Assembly (NCBI GenBank): GCA_022457155.1
Contig: JAJGOT010000288.1
Span: forward strand, 780,001 to 844,000
Source of the DNA: Cladopsammia gracilis
Lineage: Eukaryota; Cnidaria; Anthozoa; Scleractinia; Dendrophylliidae
Length of the DNA: 64,000 nt
Direction of reading: 5' to 3'
Shown one piece after another: positions 55,674 through 64,000 of the stretch (position 1 is its first letter; every line of letters begins with the position of its first letter). Both the position numbers and the translations under genes were made by a program. The notes beneath the pieces were generated by a model that had not been told where the DNA came from, ran no database searches, and saw nothing but the letters and a program-made list of their open reading frames with translations.

Positions 55674-56080
55674 TTATGGTCGTCCATATGTTTCAATATT
55701 CGCTAAATTTTAATTTGTAGACGCTAAACTGATGTTGCTTTTGCTAAACTAAATTCACTGTTGCTAATTTTAATTTGTTAATGCTGAATATCAATTAGCT
55801 GGCGCTAAATTCAATTTGTTGCCGCTAAATTCAAATTTGAAGTCAATAAAATTAATTCTGTGTAGCTAAATTGATTCATTGAATACGCTAAAAATGAACA
55901 CAGGGTGACCCCTACGGGAAGGTTCATCTTAATTTGTTCCCAGGCGGTTTTACCGGAAAGACAAGAAGCTCAAAGATGGCGACCCGAGGGCCAACATCAC
56001 TCTTGCTGCTAAAGTGTGTTTTGTTATTGTGTGCAAAGCATCGTAATTCCTCCAGGTTTTAATAATTTCCTTGCATCAGT
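55674..56080. repeat. Left TIR of the 4.5-kb transposon
   Basis: Inverted partner of 59635-60209. Outer half has CGCTAAATT-type subrepeats, inner half has AGGGTGACCCC, AAGATGGCGACCCGAGGG and the CTCCAGGTTTTAATAATTTC stretch. Shorter than the right TIR because it has fewer subrepeats. Confidence 0.8.
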
Positions 56081-57410
56081 TAAAGAATTAGTGACAGTGA
56101 ACAACTGGCGAATACTAACAGTCCACTCCTACTGTGGTGGATGGCATCATAGGAACAACTTGCTATATTAGAAAGATGTGAAAACAGAGGAAGACACATC
56201 AGCCACTGCTGTGCAATGACGGGTATCGAAAACTGTACAGAGACTTCATCTGACACAAATTTGACAGAAGCAGGAAGCCTCGAATAGATCAAAACGGTGA
56301 ACGGATAGAATGCCTCAGGAGGGGATTCACTTGAGCTACATTGTGAATGAAGTCTCCGTATAGTTTTCAAAACTCTTAACTGCACGTCAGTGACTGATGT
56401 GTCTTTCTCAGTTTTCCCCAACCTCGTTCCCAGGGTCTCTCATCTTCCCGCCCCCTGGAGCGAGAGAAGAGAGACCCTGGTCAACTCTGGTCACGTGCGT
56501 CCCAAAATCTGCAGACTTCAAAACATATCCACATCGACTGGTTTTGAGAGTGCAAGTTGCTTTAGGATCTGTAAATTAACAGTTCGGGAATTGTCACGGC
56601 GCTTGAAGATTTGTCTCAGTATTAAAAGCTAATTTTGGACTCGCTACACAATGAGTGAATGCAGTCCAAACAGTTATTACTGGACGCCGCCGCTAAGCTC
56701 GGTCTCGGCAGAAAATGCTTTTGATTTATGGCATTGTTCCGAACTGGAATGAATTATCGCTACATTCTATTTAGCAGGCGATCTTCAAGCTTCATTCGAC
56801 AGGCACATTATTAAATAGTTTTTATTCTTCGTAGGTGAGGTTATTGTTTTGTTCAACATTTACCAGTTCCAGTCATTTGAATGTCTATACAAGATTTTTA
56901 CATTTCATTGTTTCATTATACGCCTGTGAAATTATTGAACGATAACCATTTTAATCCTTGCGCATAATTCATTTGCTTCTGTTTGAATCGTTTGATTGAA
57001 CTGTTTCCGGACATCAACCAACTCGCTCACAGCACGAGCCACTGTTAAGAAAACGAGACAAAGTTACAAACACTGTCGACCCCTCCTTAGGAATATAATT
57101 GTCCAAGAGGCACGTGACCAGAGTTGACTAGGGTCTCTCTTCTCTCGCTCCAGGGGGTGGGAAGATGAGAGACCGTGGGAACGAGGTTGGGTTTTCCCAT
57201 TTTTCTAAAATAGCAATTAGTTACTGATAGTGTTGACAGATCCCTTGCTACTGCATCATTGTCAACTCGCTGAAGAAGTTGATGTGTAGTATCAACTGCA
57301 TACTGCAATCGGCTGACGACACAGTAGGACTGTTGGTATTCGCCAGTTGTTCACTGTCAGTAAGTAACTCTTCAACTGTAGTCCAGTCAATCTGTGGTTC
57401 AAGATCGAAC
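56080..57410 (-). pseudogene. Second coding region of the 4.5-kb transposon, split by an element
   Basis: After an acceptor-like TTGCAATTAG (about 57410, minus strand) a frame stays open: FDLEPQIDWTTVEELLTDSE, then QYAVDTTHQLLQRVDNDAVA, to about 57195, where inverted-repeat DNA begins. A frame on the other side (56421-56080) starts at the far edge and ends in a hydrophobic tail. Whether these are one protein is uncertain, because segments near 56070-56130 and 57325-57390 are inverted copies of each other. No domain recognised. Confidence 0.3.
56417..57195. mobile_element. Inverted-repeat element (CCAACCTCGTTCCCAGGG termini)
   Basis: Left end CAACCTCGTTCCCAGGGTCT, right end inverse (GGGAACGAGGTTGGG). 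Each end also folds on itself through CAGGGTCTCTC and GAGAGACCCTGG. TTTTC-type flanks on both sides suggest a short target duplication. It lies inside the 4.5-kb transposon. Confidence 0.65.
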
Positions 57411-58389
57411 TAATTGCAACAGAATTTATTTTACCCACAATTGACAGTTTGAGGTGACCTTAGTAACATACTAAAAATTCCAGAAAATTCCATTGGTGGA
57501 ACTTCTAGAAATTCCGACTTAAAGATTTTGATCAATTTACCACAGGGTACCCAAGTCTGGAAAAATTACAATATGCAATATTAATTAAAATTACCGCAAT
57601 ATACAGATTGTTTGGGGGTATAAACTGTTATTTAAGTGTTTTGCAAACAATATGTTGAAAACCCACGAAAATGTAACGTTAAAACGGCATTTCTTAGAAA
57701 TTCCCACCACAGGGTACCCAAGCCAGAGAAATATATTCATTTTTTCCTGTTGTTTTTCTTCTTTTTTTCTTTCCTTTCTAGTAGAACGAAAAGTGTTTGA
57801 CTGAATTTGAGATTATTCATTCGCAAAGTTCTGCACTCTTAAGACTTTGAATCGAATGGTAAGCTCTAGAAATAAGGCAACCTTTTAGGGAAGAGGTCAA
57901 AACAACGGTACTGGATAGGTATCCAGTCTTGTCGAAATAGGTGGTGGGTGGCGGGTTGTACAACCCCACCCCTTTTCAGAGGTTTATTTTCTCGAAGCAC
58001 ATAATAGGGGTACTTAAATTTATTGCATAAATACGTTGCTCTGCGTGTGTAGAGCGCATTGATAGGCTTATCTTCTCAATACGTTGATTATGTTCCGAGA
58101 TATTTGGAGTCAAAAATCGCATTTTGCTAAAAAATCGACCCTAAACTGGATACTTATGAAGTACCGTTGTTTTGACCTCTTCCCTTACTAATAATCCTCA
58201 CTTTATGGAACAAATGCCATGGTGATAGCAATTACCGTTTTACATCACGAGGGTAAATGATCATAACTTCTTTGACCTGTTCCTTGTCTGTCTGTAATTT
58301 TCCCAACTACACAAAAAATGCTGAACAAGCTACTATTAAAACAATACTTGTAATAGGTATGAGGATTACTACTGGCTGGTTGCCTCCCG
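57411..58389. other. Intronic or spacer part of the 4.5-kb transposon
   Basis: No coding signature. The repeated phrases CACAGGGTACCCAAG (57543, 57713) and a C-rich CAACCCCACCCC patch are the only features. Confidence 0.4.
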
Positions 58390-59154
58390 CTACACTCTAT
58401 TGCCGTCCACCTCACTGTCTGTGAGTTCTGGCTGTGGTGAGTTGACACAGCTGACACCTTTGCATGCTCCACAAGCAGCCGAGCAGTCCAAGCCATTTTT
58501 TCGGCAGGAACATCTTTGCGTACTGCAGTCGGTTTTGCAGTTGCAGCGAATGATCTCCAGCAGTGATGCATGGGCAGCAGGCAGGTTGGTGCGTGTCGGG
58601 GATAGGTTTCCACCCTTCATCTCCCATCCCCATTCTTGTGGCGGTAGATCAGTTCTTTTCCATTGCTGCACCTGATGATAGACTCTTAGGCTGTGAAAGC
58701 GCGCAGCAGCAGAAGTCGGTGGAAGGCTTTCTGGCTGGACACAGGTATTGCCTGTAGCAACCTTCAGACAATAACGGGAGTATCGCAAAGAGTCGAGGGA
58801 TTCTGTAGCTTTCCCGTTATACATAGACACCAATAAACTCTCGCCCGCCGCCATCACCTCATCCGTTGTTGCAGCTGTTTTGTCAAAGACACTGGCTTGA
58901 TTACGAAAATGCTCATCGGTCTTGAGCTTGCGCAGGGCTACTGGTTTCCCAAGTCCATGGATCCGAGATGTGGTATCAGAACCAAGAAGCGCATGCCCAA
59001 ATAATATGTGAGTGCATACGCCTAGTCCCAATGCAGACTTTGTCTTCTTGATGTTCCACACCCTGCGGTTCTTCGATCTTTGCTTAGGCTCTGGGATAAA
59101 GAAAAGATCACTCGCATCCATCTGGAAAATTCGCTTTTTTATGTTTCCAGGCAT
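58390..59154 (-). CDS. PIN/XPG-like C-terminal half fused to a CXC domain
   Basis: 254-codon uninterrupted minus-strand frame. Residues 10-70 read DASDLFFIPEPKQRS, VWNIKKTKSALG and HALLGSDTTSRIHGLGK, resembling the helical part after the active site in PIN/XPG-type nucleases of a large invertebrate family. The middle has ESLDSLRYSRYC, LPPTSAAARFHSLRVYHQV and QEWGW. The end (about 205-242) is a Cys-rich CXC-like module: CNCKTDCSTQRCSC and CGACKGVSC. The N-terminal half with the catalytic acidic residues is missing. An acceptor-like TTTTCCAG stands just before ATGGATGCG, so it may come from an upstream exon or be deleted. The domain names are inferred from remembered family patterns. Confidence 0.6.
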   Translation of the reverse strand: MPGNIKKRIFQMDASDLFFIPEPKQRSKNRRVWNIKKTKSALGLGVCTHILFGHALLGSDTTSRIHGLGKPVALRKLKTDEHFRNQASVFDKTAATTDEVMAAGESLLVSMYNGKATESLDSLRYSRYCLKVATGNTCVQPESLPPTSAAARFHSLRVYHQVQQWKRTDLPPQEWGWEMKGGNLSPTRTNLPAAHASLLEIIRCNCKTDCSTQRCSCRKNGLDCSAACGACKGVSCVNSPQPELTDSEVDGNRV

Positions 59155-59634
59155 AAATCAATAGGATTTTAAAGAAACTTTGATTATTTCAAATCAAAAT
59201 GATCACAAAACACTATTCTCTAACTTTTTCAAATGAAAAAGACACTACAAGCCTACAAAAACGATAAAAACATGATTTTGCTGTTTTGGGATACCTGTGG
59301 TACACAAAACACCCTTTAGACTCTAAAACAACAAACATTTAAAACAAACATCACGTTTTCTTGTTTTCTTGTGCTAACATTACTGAAACGAAACCAACTA
59401 GGTATGCCAAAAACCTAAAATAACTAATATCTAGTTGATTATCGCTTTTGTACGGCGTGGGTACCCTGTGGTACAACCAATACATTTTCAAACCCAATTT
59501 TTATCATGTTCCACCAAGCGAATTTTGTGGAATTTTCAGTATGTTGTTTATATAGCTACTCTTAACACTAGAACAGTGAAAAACATTTTGTTGCAATTAG
59601 TTTGATCTTCCCCTATAAAATCTCATAGATTGAC
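59155..59634. other. AT-rich spacer upstream of the CXC gene
   Basis: No frame with a nuclease signature is visible here on the minus strand. It is likely intron or promoter of the transposon gene. Confidence 0.4.
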
Positions 59635-60209
59635 TGGACTACTGATGCAAGAAAATTATTAAAACCTGGAGGAATTACCACGCTTTGCATACATAATAAC
59701 AAATAACACTTTAGCAGCAAGAGCGATATTAACCCTCGGGTCGTCATCTTTGAGCCTCTCGTCTTTTTGTAAACTGCCTGGGAACGAGTTAAGACGAACT
59801 TTCCCTTGGGGGTCACCCTGTGTTAATTTTTAGCACATTGAATGGAGCGATTTAGCAACAGCAAATGAATTTTATCGACTTCGAATTTGAATTTAGCACC
59901 AACGAATTGAATTTAGTGCAGGGAATGGACTTTAGCACCAGTGAATTGAATTTAGCGGCAACAAATTCAGTTTAGAGACAGCGAACTGAATTTAGCGGCA
60001 ACGAATGGAATTTAGCGCCAGCGAATGAAATTTTATAGCAACAGCAAATTTAGTTTAGTGGCAACAAATCGAATTTAGTGACTGTGAGTTGATATTTAGC
60101 ATTAACAAATTAAAATTAGCAACAGTGAATTTAGTTTACTGAAAGCGAAATCAGTTTAGTGACTAGAAATTAAAATTTAGAGAATATTGAAACATATGGA
60201 TGACCATAA
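59635..60209. repeat. Right TIR of the 4.5-kb transposon with subrepeats
   Basis: About 12 units of roughly 24-30 bp with the theme GAATTTAGCGGCAACGAATT between 59820 and 60190. The inner part matches 55900-56080 inversely. Confidence 0.8.
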
Positions 60210-60941
60210 TTGCTGAGAGAGAAAGAGTTAACCGTACGCATGTAACTACATGAACAGCTGTAAATAGAATATACATGCAGATATTGGAGCTTAAAGTCAT
60301 TATACAACTATCTGAATCTAGCCTGTGTATCAGCATCAGTCTTTAATCTTTAATCTTTGATCATTTACTCCTAAAACAGTAAAAACTATACTAGGAGATA
60401 TAAATAACTATAAATATAAAATTGTAAACATAGATTAATACATCAAAACAATGGAATTATGGCTAGAGTGACAGCGGTCTAAAAATTGAATAAAAAAGTA
60501 ATTAAAAAGAAAAACTATACAAGACTATACTATCATTTATATTTTTAGATACCGTTCATATAAAATCAGTCAAGCATACATTTAAGTGGGATTAAGAGGA
60601 ATAGAACAAAGAAAAGCTGGACTCGCAGGATCAGGAGGAAACACTGTGAAGGTAAGAGCTTTGATATTGTGCAGAACATTAAAGGTCTCAAGGATGTACA
60701 GTGTAACACACATTTAAACAATCTATGTAACTTTCCTTAGCAACATTTGATCAAGTCAGGTTTCTTCGTCACTAGAAAATATAGACAAGTACAGTGTAAA
60801 CACACTATAATGGATTCAAATGCAATGAAAAGAATGTGACCTACACAAATAAATATTGGGTGCATTTATGGCCTCAAATTTAAATCCATCATAGACTTAT
60901 CACCCATACCCATATCACTGATACCACCATAGTAAAGTAAT

Positions 60942-61112
60942 CATTCACATACAACAGATCAGCCTGAAAGAGTAAGCATCTACACACAACAGATCAGTCT
61001 GATAGCGTAATTATTCACACTTAACATATCAGCCTAATAGAGTAATCATTCACACAAAACAGATCAGCCTAAAAGAGTAACCATTCACACAAAACAGCTC
61101 AACCTAATAGAG
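60942..61112. repeat. Minisatellite, about 38-bp unit, 4-5 copies
   Basis: Units follow ATTCACACAAAACAGATCAG then CCTAATAGAGTAATC, repeated with small changes just before the first (AAT)n run. Confidence 0.8.
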
Positions 61113-61120
61113 TAATAATA

Positions 61121-61155
<35 letters not shown>

Positions 61156-61209
61156 CCAAAGCAATACTTTATTAACAAATTTCTTAAAAATCGATTAAGC
61201 CTTAACATC

Positions 61210-61247
<38 letters not shown>

Positions 61248-61339
61248 GGAACAGGCTTTAAGAACAAACTCTATCAAGTACAGCATAGATAAGACCTCAG
61301 AGACACCACTGTGTAGATTGTGTGGAGAGTAGAGTAATA

Positions 61340-61374
<35 letters not shown>

Positions 61375-61375
61375 G
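61113..61375. repeat. (AAT)n microsatellites with duplicated LINE scraps
   Basis: Three (AAT)n runs (about 61113-61150, 61211-61247, 61336-61373) separate short copies of the start of the following LINE sequence (TAAGAACAAACTCTATCAAG). Poly-Asn and poly-Tyr frames here are artefacts. Confidence 0.85.
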
Positions 61376-62008
61376 GAACAAACTTTAAGAACAAACTCTA
61401 TCAAGTACAGCATAAATAAGACCTCAGAGACGCCACTGTGTAGATTGTGTGAGGATGCCACTGAAACAGTACGACATATTGTCAGTGGATGTAAGAAGCT
61501 TGCCCAGAGAGAGTATAGGAAGCATCACGACAAGGTAGCCCTGCGGGTACACTGGGAGATGTGCAGGAAATATGGGATAGAGTGTACTGACAAGTGGTAT
61601 GACCATCAACCCTTGCCAATGGCAGAGAATGGAGAAGTGAGGATTACCTGGGACATGACTATCCACATAGACAAAGTGCTGAAGCTTAATCGGCCAGATA
61701 TAACTCTAGTGCATAAAGGTACACAGAAATGGACACTTATTGATATAGCTGTGCCAGCGGACCAGAATATCACCAGGACTGAGGAGGAGAAGGTTGAGAA
61801 GTACCAGGAACTAGCATTTGAAATTAGAAGGATTCACGGAGCCTCAAAAGTCACAATAATACCTATCGTGATTGGTGCTCTTGGAAGCATATCGAAGGGT
61901 GCAAAGACCTGGTTAGGAAAGTTAGATGTACCTGACTTCCTTGGAAGTGTACAAATATCAGTCATTCTCGGAACTGCGCACTTGTTGAGGAAAGTGTTGT
62001 GTCTCTAA
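61375..62008 (+). pseudogene. LINE restriction-like endonuclease domain
   Basis: Open frame (about 210 codons to a TAA at 62006). It contains a CCHC knuckle, CRLCEDATETVRHIVSGC, then WEMCRKYGIECTDKWYDHQP. Next is LNRPDITLVHKGTQKWTLID followed by IAVPADQNI, giving the RPD...D pattern of a PD-(D/E)XK nuclease, and then VTIIPIVIGALGSI. This is the endonuclease end of R2/R4/NeSL-like LINEs, which nick a target site. The reverse transcriptase is absent, but the surviving part has no stop, suggesting a fairly young insertion. Confidence 0.75.
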
Positions 62009-62073
62009 GCTACGGGGAGTGGCTGAGACACAATAAACATTACCCAGTAGAACATCCGGCAACTGGAGAGAAT

Positions 62074-62123
<50 letters not shown>
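61375..62123 (+). mobile_element. RLE-type non-LTR retrotransposon, 3' fragment
   Basis: 5'-truncated LINE tail comprising the C-terminal coding region, a short 3' UTR (TAAGCTACGGGGAGTGGCTG) and an (AAT)n tail at about 62080-62122. The DIRS element begins directly after the tail. Confidence 0.75.
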
Positions 62124-62598
62124 TAAACTCATCACTAATAGATGAGCTTGGGAACTGGTGCCTTAAAGGTTATCGGGGGGGCAAAGCAAGGTGCGGAAAC
62201 GGAGGTATCCATGGCAACCCTGGAGGCGGGAACCACCCAAACCAGCAGCCGCTAACCGGGCACTGTCACACTGAAAATTCAGTGGAAACAACTTACCTGT
62301 GGGGATACTTACCAAGTTACCATCAGACAACGAGGGAGGGAGGAGAGGTGCAAGAATCTGCCAAGATTCATTAGCAAGAGCAAATGCCAAGAGCTATGAT
62401 TCGCAATGATCAGCCATTAAACTGCAAGCGTAGCGAAACAAGCAACAAAGGCCCTGCAAGGCCTTAAGGGTCGCCCTGCAGGTCACGTACTATGCAGAAG
62501 ACTGCTGGCCGCATTAGTTACAGTTTAACTTTGCCTAAATAATATTAGCCACATTTAAACTCATCACTAATAGATGAGCTTGGGAACTGTTGCCTTAA

Positions 62599-63055
62599 AG
62601 TGCACCTAACCCTCAATTTTTTTTTCGCTTAATCAACTCTATGTACGTTGAAAAGTCGAATAGTGAAATATTTCTTGTTTTTAACGTAGCGATTGTGAGT
62701 TATAGAGATTTGAATTTACAAAATGCTAATTTGATGACGTCATTTTAGGATTTTGCCATTATTTCTACGTCAATTTACAATACGCAGTATACGGCTTAAG
62801 GAAAATCAATTTGAGAAATACTAAAATATAAACTGTGGACACTCAATTGATTCGTAAAAAATATTCCTTGGAGGTAAAAACAAGTAGTTGTATAATAAAT
62901 GAATCCTAAAATGACATCATCAAATTAGCATTTTGTAAATTCAAATCTCTATAACTCACTAACACGACGTTAAAAACAAGAAATATTTAACTATTCAACT
63001 TTTCAACGTACATAGAGTCGATTAAGCAAAAAAAAATTTTGGGGTTAGGTGCACT
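62599..63055. mobile_element. TTAA-flanked MITE (AGTGCACCTAACCC termini)
   Basis: Starts AGTGCACCTAAC, ends GTTAGGTGCACT, with TTAA on both sides (62595-62598, 63056-63059). Arms of about 180 bp fold back (AATCTCTATAACTCACTA pairs with TGAGTTATAGAGATTTGAAT). It splits DIRS repeat B1, and the other repeat shows the empty site GCCTTAAAGG. Confidence 0.9.
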
Positions 63056-63539
63056 TTAAAGGTTAGCAGGGGGCCAAAGCAAGGTGCAGAAACGGAGGTA
63101 TCTATGGCAACCCTGGAGGCGGGAACCACCCAATCGAAACCTTCACAGGTGCTTGGAGAACGGAGGAACCCGCAGACAGGGTGACCGATCCCCAGACTGG
63201 GTGACCAAACATGAACCCCAAGCACCAAACGACTGTATACACACCTAAGGCCCAAATGTATCTGTGAGGCTTGGCCGGCCAGTCCTATGTTGGGGCAGTC
63301 CGCTAGATGAATGCAATGTTCAGAATAGATGACATTTGCCGGAGTGACCATGGTCAGCTATGCGAACTTCCTGCCGTGCAGTCAACAGATATGCTAGGCT
63401 TTGAGCAATGAGCTACAGTGCGTAAGGGTCGCCAAGCTAGAGGAAACCGAGCTGATGGACCTGCAACAAAAACCAGAGGTAGGCATTGAAGGGCCCGTAC
63501 GCAAACTGGATACTTTGATCAGGTCAGTTTTTTGATAGT

Positions 63540-64000
63540 GCGGCTAAGGTGCCGGACAGTGTCCTTATGCAGAGTTGGTAGGCATTGCTGGATCAATGGC
63601 CCGTAGATTGGATGAAGTGATCGGGAACTCCATTACAAGCTGTGACAGTGGTGGCCCCTATGCGAAAGCTGTGGCTGGAGAAATTTCCCCGTATCTGCGC
63701 TGCGGCCATAATCTGCCGAAGCCATTCCGTGAGTATGGTGTGTGATAGCGGCTGCCCATTTTGGAGCATAAACAAACGGCCTGGAGCCTCTCCCCTGATG
63801 GCAAGATAGTCCATCAGAGAATGGACTGCGCAAAGTGGAAGTTGGTCAAGGCCAATGTGTATGAAGCAGCCTTTCCTGAAAGGGTCGGTCTTGTAGCCCT
63901 TGATCTCTATCCGTATGCAAGATGGGGAAGAAGGTGAGTCCACCGCAATATCCGAAACACCCAGATGGAGGGATGGAGAGAAGCTGGACAAGTTTGGGAC
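63540..64000 (-). pseudogene. DIRS 2 tyrosine recombinase
   Basis: Minus frame 63991-63593: SPSLHLGVSDIAVDS, IEIKGYKTDPFRKG, PLCAVHSLMDYLAIRGEAPG and GNFSSHSFRIGATTV with the H-x-x-R pair, then DHFIQSTGH and a TGA. In the same frame beyond the stop it reads SSNAYQLCIRT, where relatives of this family have YQLYI, so the catalytic Tyr is Cys (codon at 63569-63571). The N-terminal part lies outside the window. Confidence 0.8.

Larger units (their letters stand above)
55674..60209 (-). mobile_element. 4.5-kb foldback-like DNA transposon with long TIRs
   Basis: Starts TTATGGTCGTCCATATG, ends CATATGGATGACCATAA, flanked by TTGC on both sides (55670-55673, 60210-60213), with host sequence GAGTGGTTGC/TGAGAG rejoining across it. 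The TIRs run about 400 bp (left) and 575 bp (right). Their outer parts are built from AATTTAGC-type subrepeats and their inner parts are unique, with CTCGTTCCCAGGC-like and TCCTCCAGGTTTTAATAATT. Minus-strand genes inside include a nuclease-like/CXC protein. No DDE transposase recognised. Confidence 0.8.
43850..60700 (+). repeat. Array of about 0.4-kb tandem units with exon-like segments
   Basis: Units share CTGAATCCAGCCTGTGTG, then a TTCTATTTTTAG acceptor, an exon-like 90-100 bp ending GTAAAA or GTGAAG, a GTAAG donor, and a tail with GGAGTGGTTTAATACTGAGG. Exon-like copies begin near 43940, 50903, 55004, 55290 and 60547, and tail-only traces occur near 37640. Near the donor the frame reads GLTGSGGNIVK or GLAGSGGNTVK. 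Units are separated by BEL/Pao 2, a satellite, transposon relics and the 4.5-kb transposon. The gene, if any, is not recognised. Confidence 0.6.
62124..64000 (-). mobile_element. DIRS-type element 2, running off the window
   Basis: The recombinase end is on the minus strand at the right edge, followed by direct repeats B1 (about 63059-63150 plus 62560-62598) and B2 (62124-62225), both with AACTCATCACTAATAGATGA or GGTGCxGAAACGGAGGTATC. The segment between is the A2-like part. B1 is opened by a TTAA-flanked MITE. Same layout as 3130-5520. Confidence 0.75.

Noticed and set aside
61104..61394. Minus-strand frame rich in Tyr runs, and plus-strand Asn run
   Set aside because: Direct translation of (AAT)n microsatellites; no real protein.

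Overview
The window looks like repeat-rich nuclear DNA from an invertebrate metazoan, most likely an anthozoan cnidarian (coral or sea anemone). This is inferred from moderately AT-rich DNA, long introns and intergenic stretches, a single-exon-style class A GPCR, and a characteristic mobile-element mix: Harbinger, Crypton-like, DIRS, BEL/Pao, Penelope-like and RLE-type LINEs plus many inverted-repeat MITEs. Nothing suggests a prokaryote, organelle or virus particle. Species cannot be set from sequence reading alone.

Layout. 1-3130: a dead Harbinger transposase followed by about 1.9 kb of non-coding DNA and the first codons of a Crypton-like tyrosine recombinase; the same block recurs at 26500-32520 with extra insertions, so it is a duplicated composite. 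3130-5520: minus-strand DIRS-type element with split direct repeats. 5520-7500: non-coding, hairpin elements and a 40-bp minisatellite. 7826-9476: class A GPCR (minus) split inside TM7 by a 0.57-kb insertion. 10078-10890 and 19065-19880: arms of a 0.8-kb inverted repeat bracketing 8 kb that holds a MULE-like element with 9-bp target duplication and ZAD-like coding pieces (10929-12405), a Penelope-like N-terminal fragment (12849-15099), a 425-bp palindrome (16424-16848) and an intact seven-helix TMEM26/TMEM121-like gene (17826-18677, minus).

20040-26030: non-coding DNA, hairpin MITEs, a Myb-like Harbinger partner fragment, and a LINE 3' half interrupted by a TTAA-flanked MITE. 26500-32520: second Harbinger/Crypton composite, carrying a Penelope GIY-YIG fragment with a hammerhead-like motif. 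32520-37760: mostly non-coding with MITEs and one possible exon. 37761-43540: BEL/Pao element (plus), decayed, with a hAT-like MITE and a second MITE nested in its reverse transcriptase. 43850-60700: a tandem array of about 0.4-kb units, each with an exon-like segment bounded by splice signals, opened up by a BEL/Pao element with both LTRs (44232-50770, minus), a cryptic satellite, a paired-domain-like transposon relic and a 4.5-kb foldback-like transposon (55674-60209) encoding a nuclease-like/CXC protein. 60942-64000: minisatellite, RLE-type LINE tail, and a second DIRS element running off the window.

Only the TMEM26/121-like gene looks intact. The GPCR is nearly intact but interrupted. Everything else recognisable is transposon-derived and mostly broken. 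The most unusual items are the 4.5-kb long-TIR transposon with the CXC protein, the 9-bp-TSD element with ZAD-like exons, and the repeated exon-like units.
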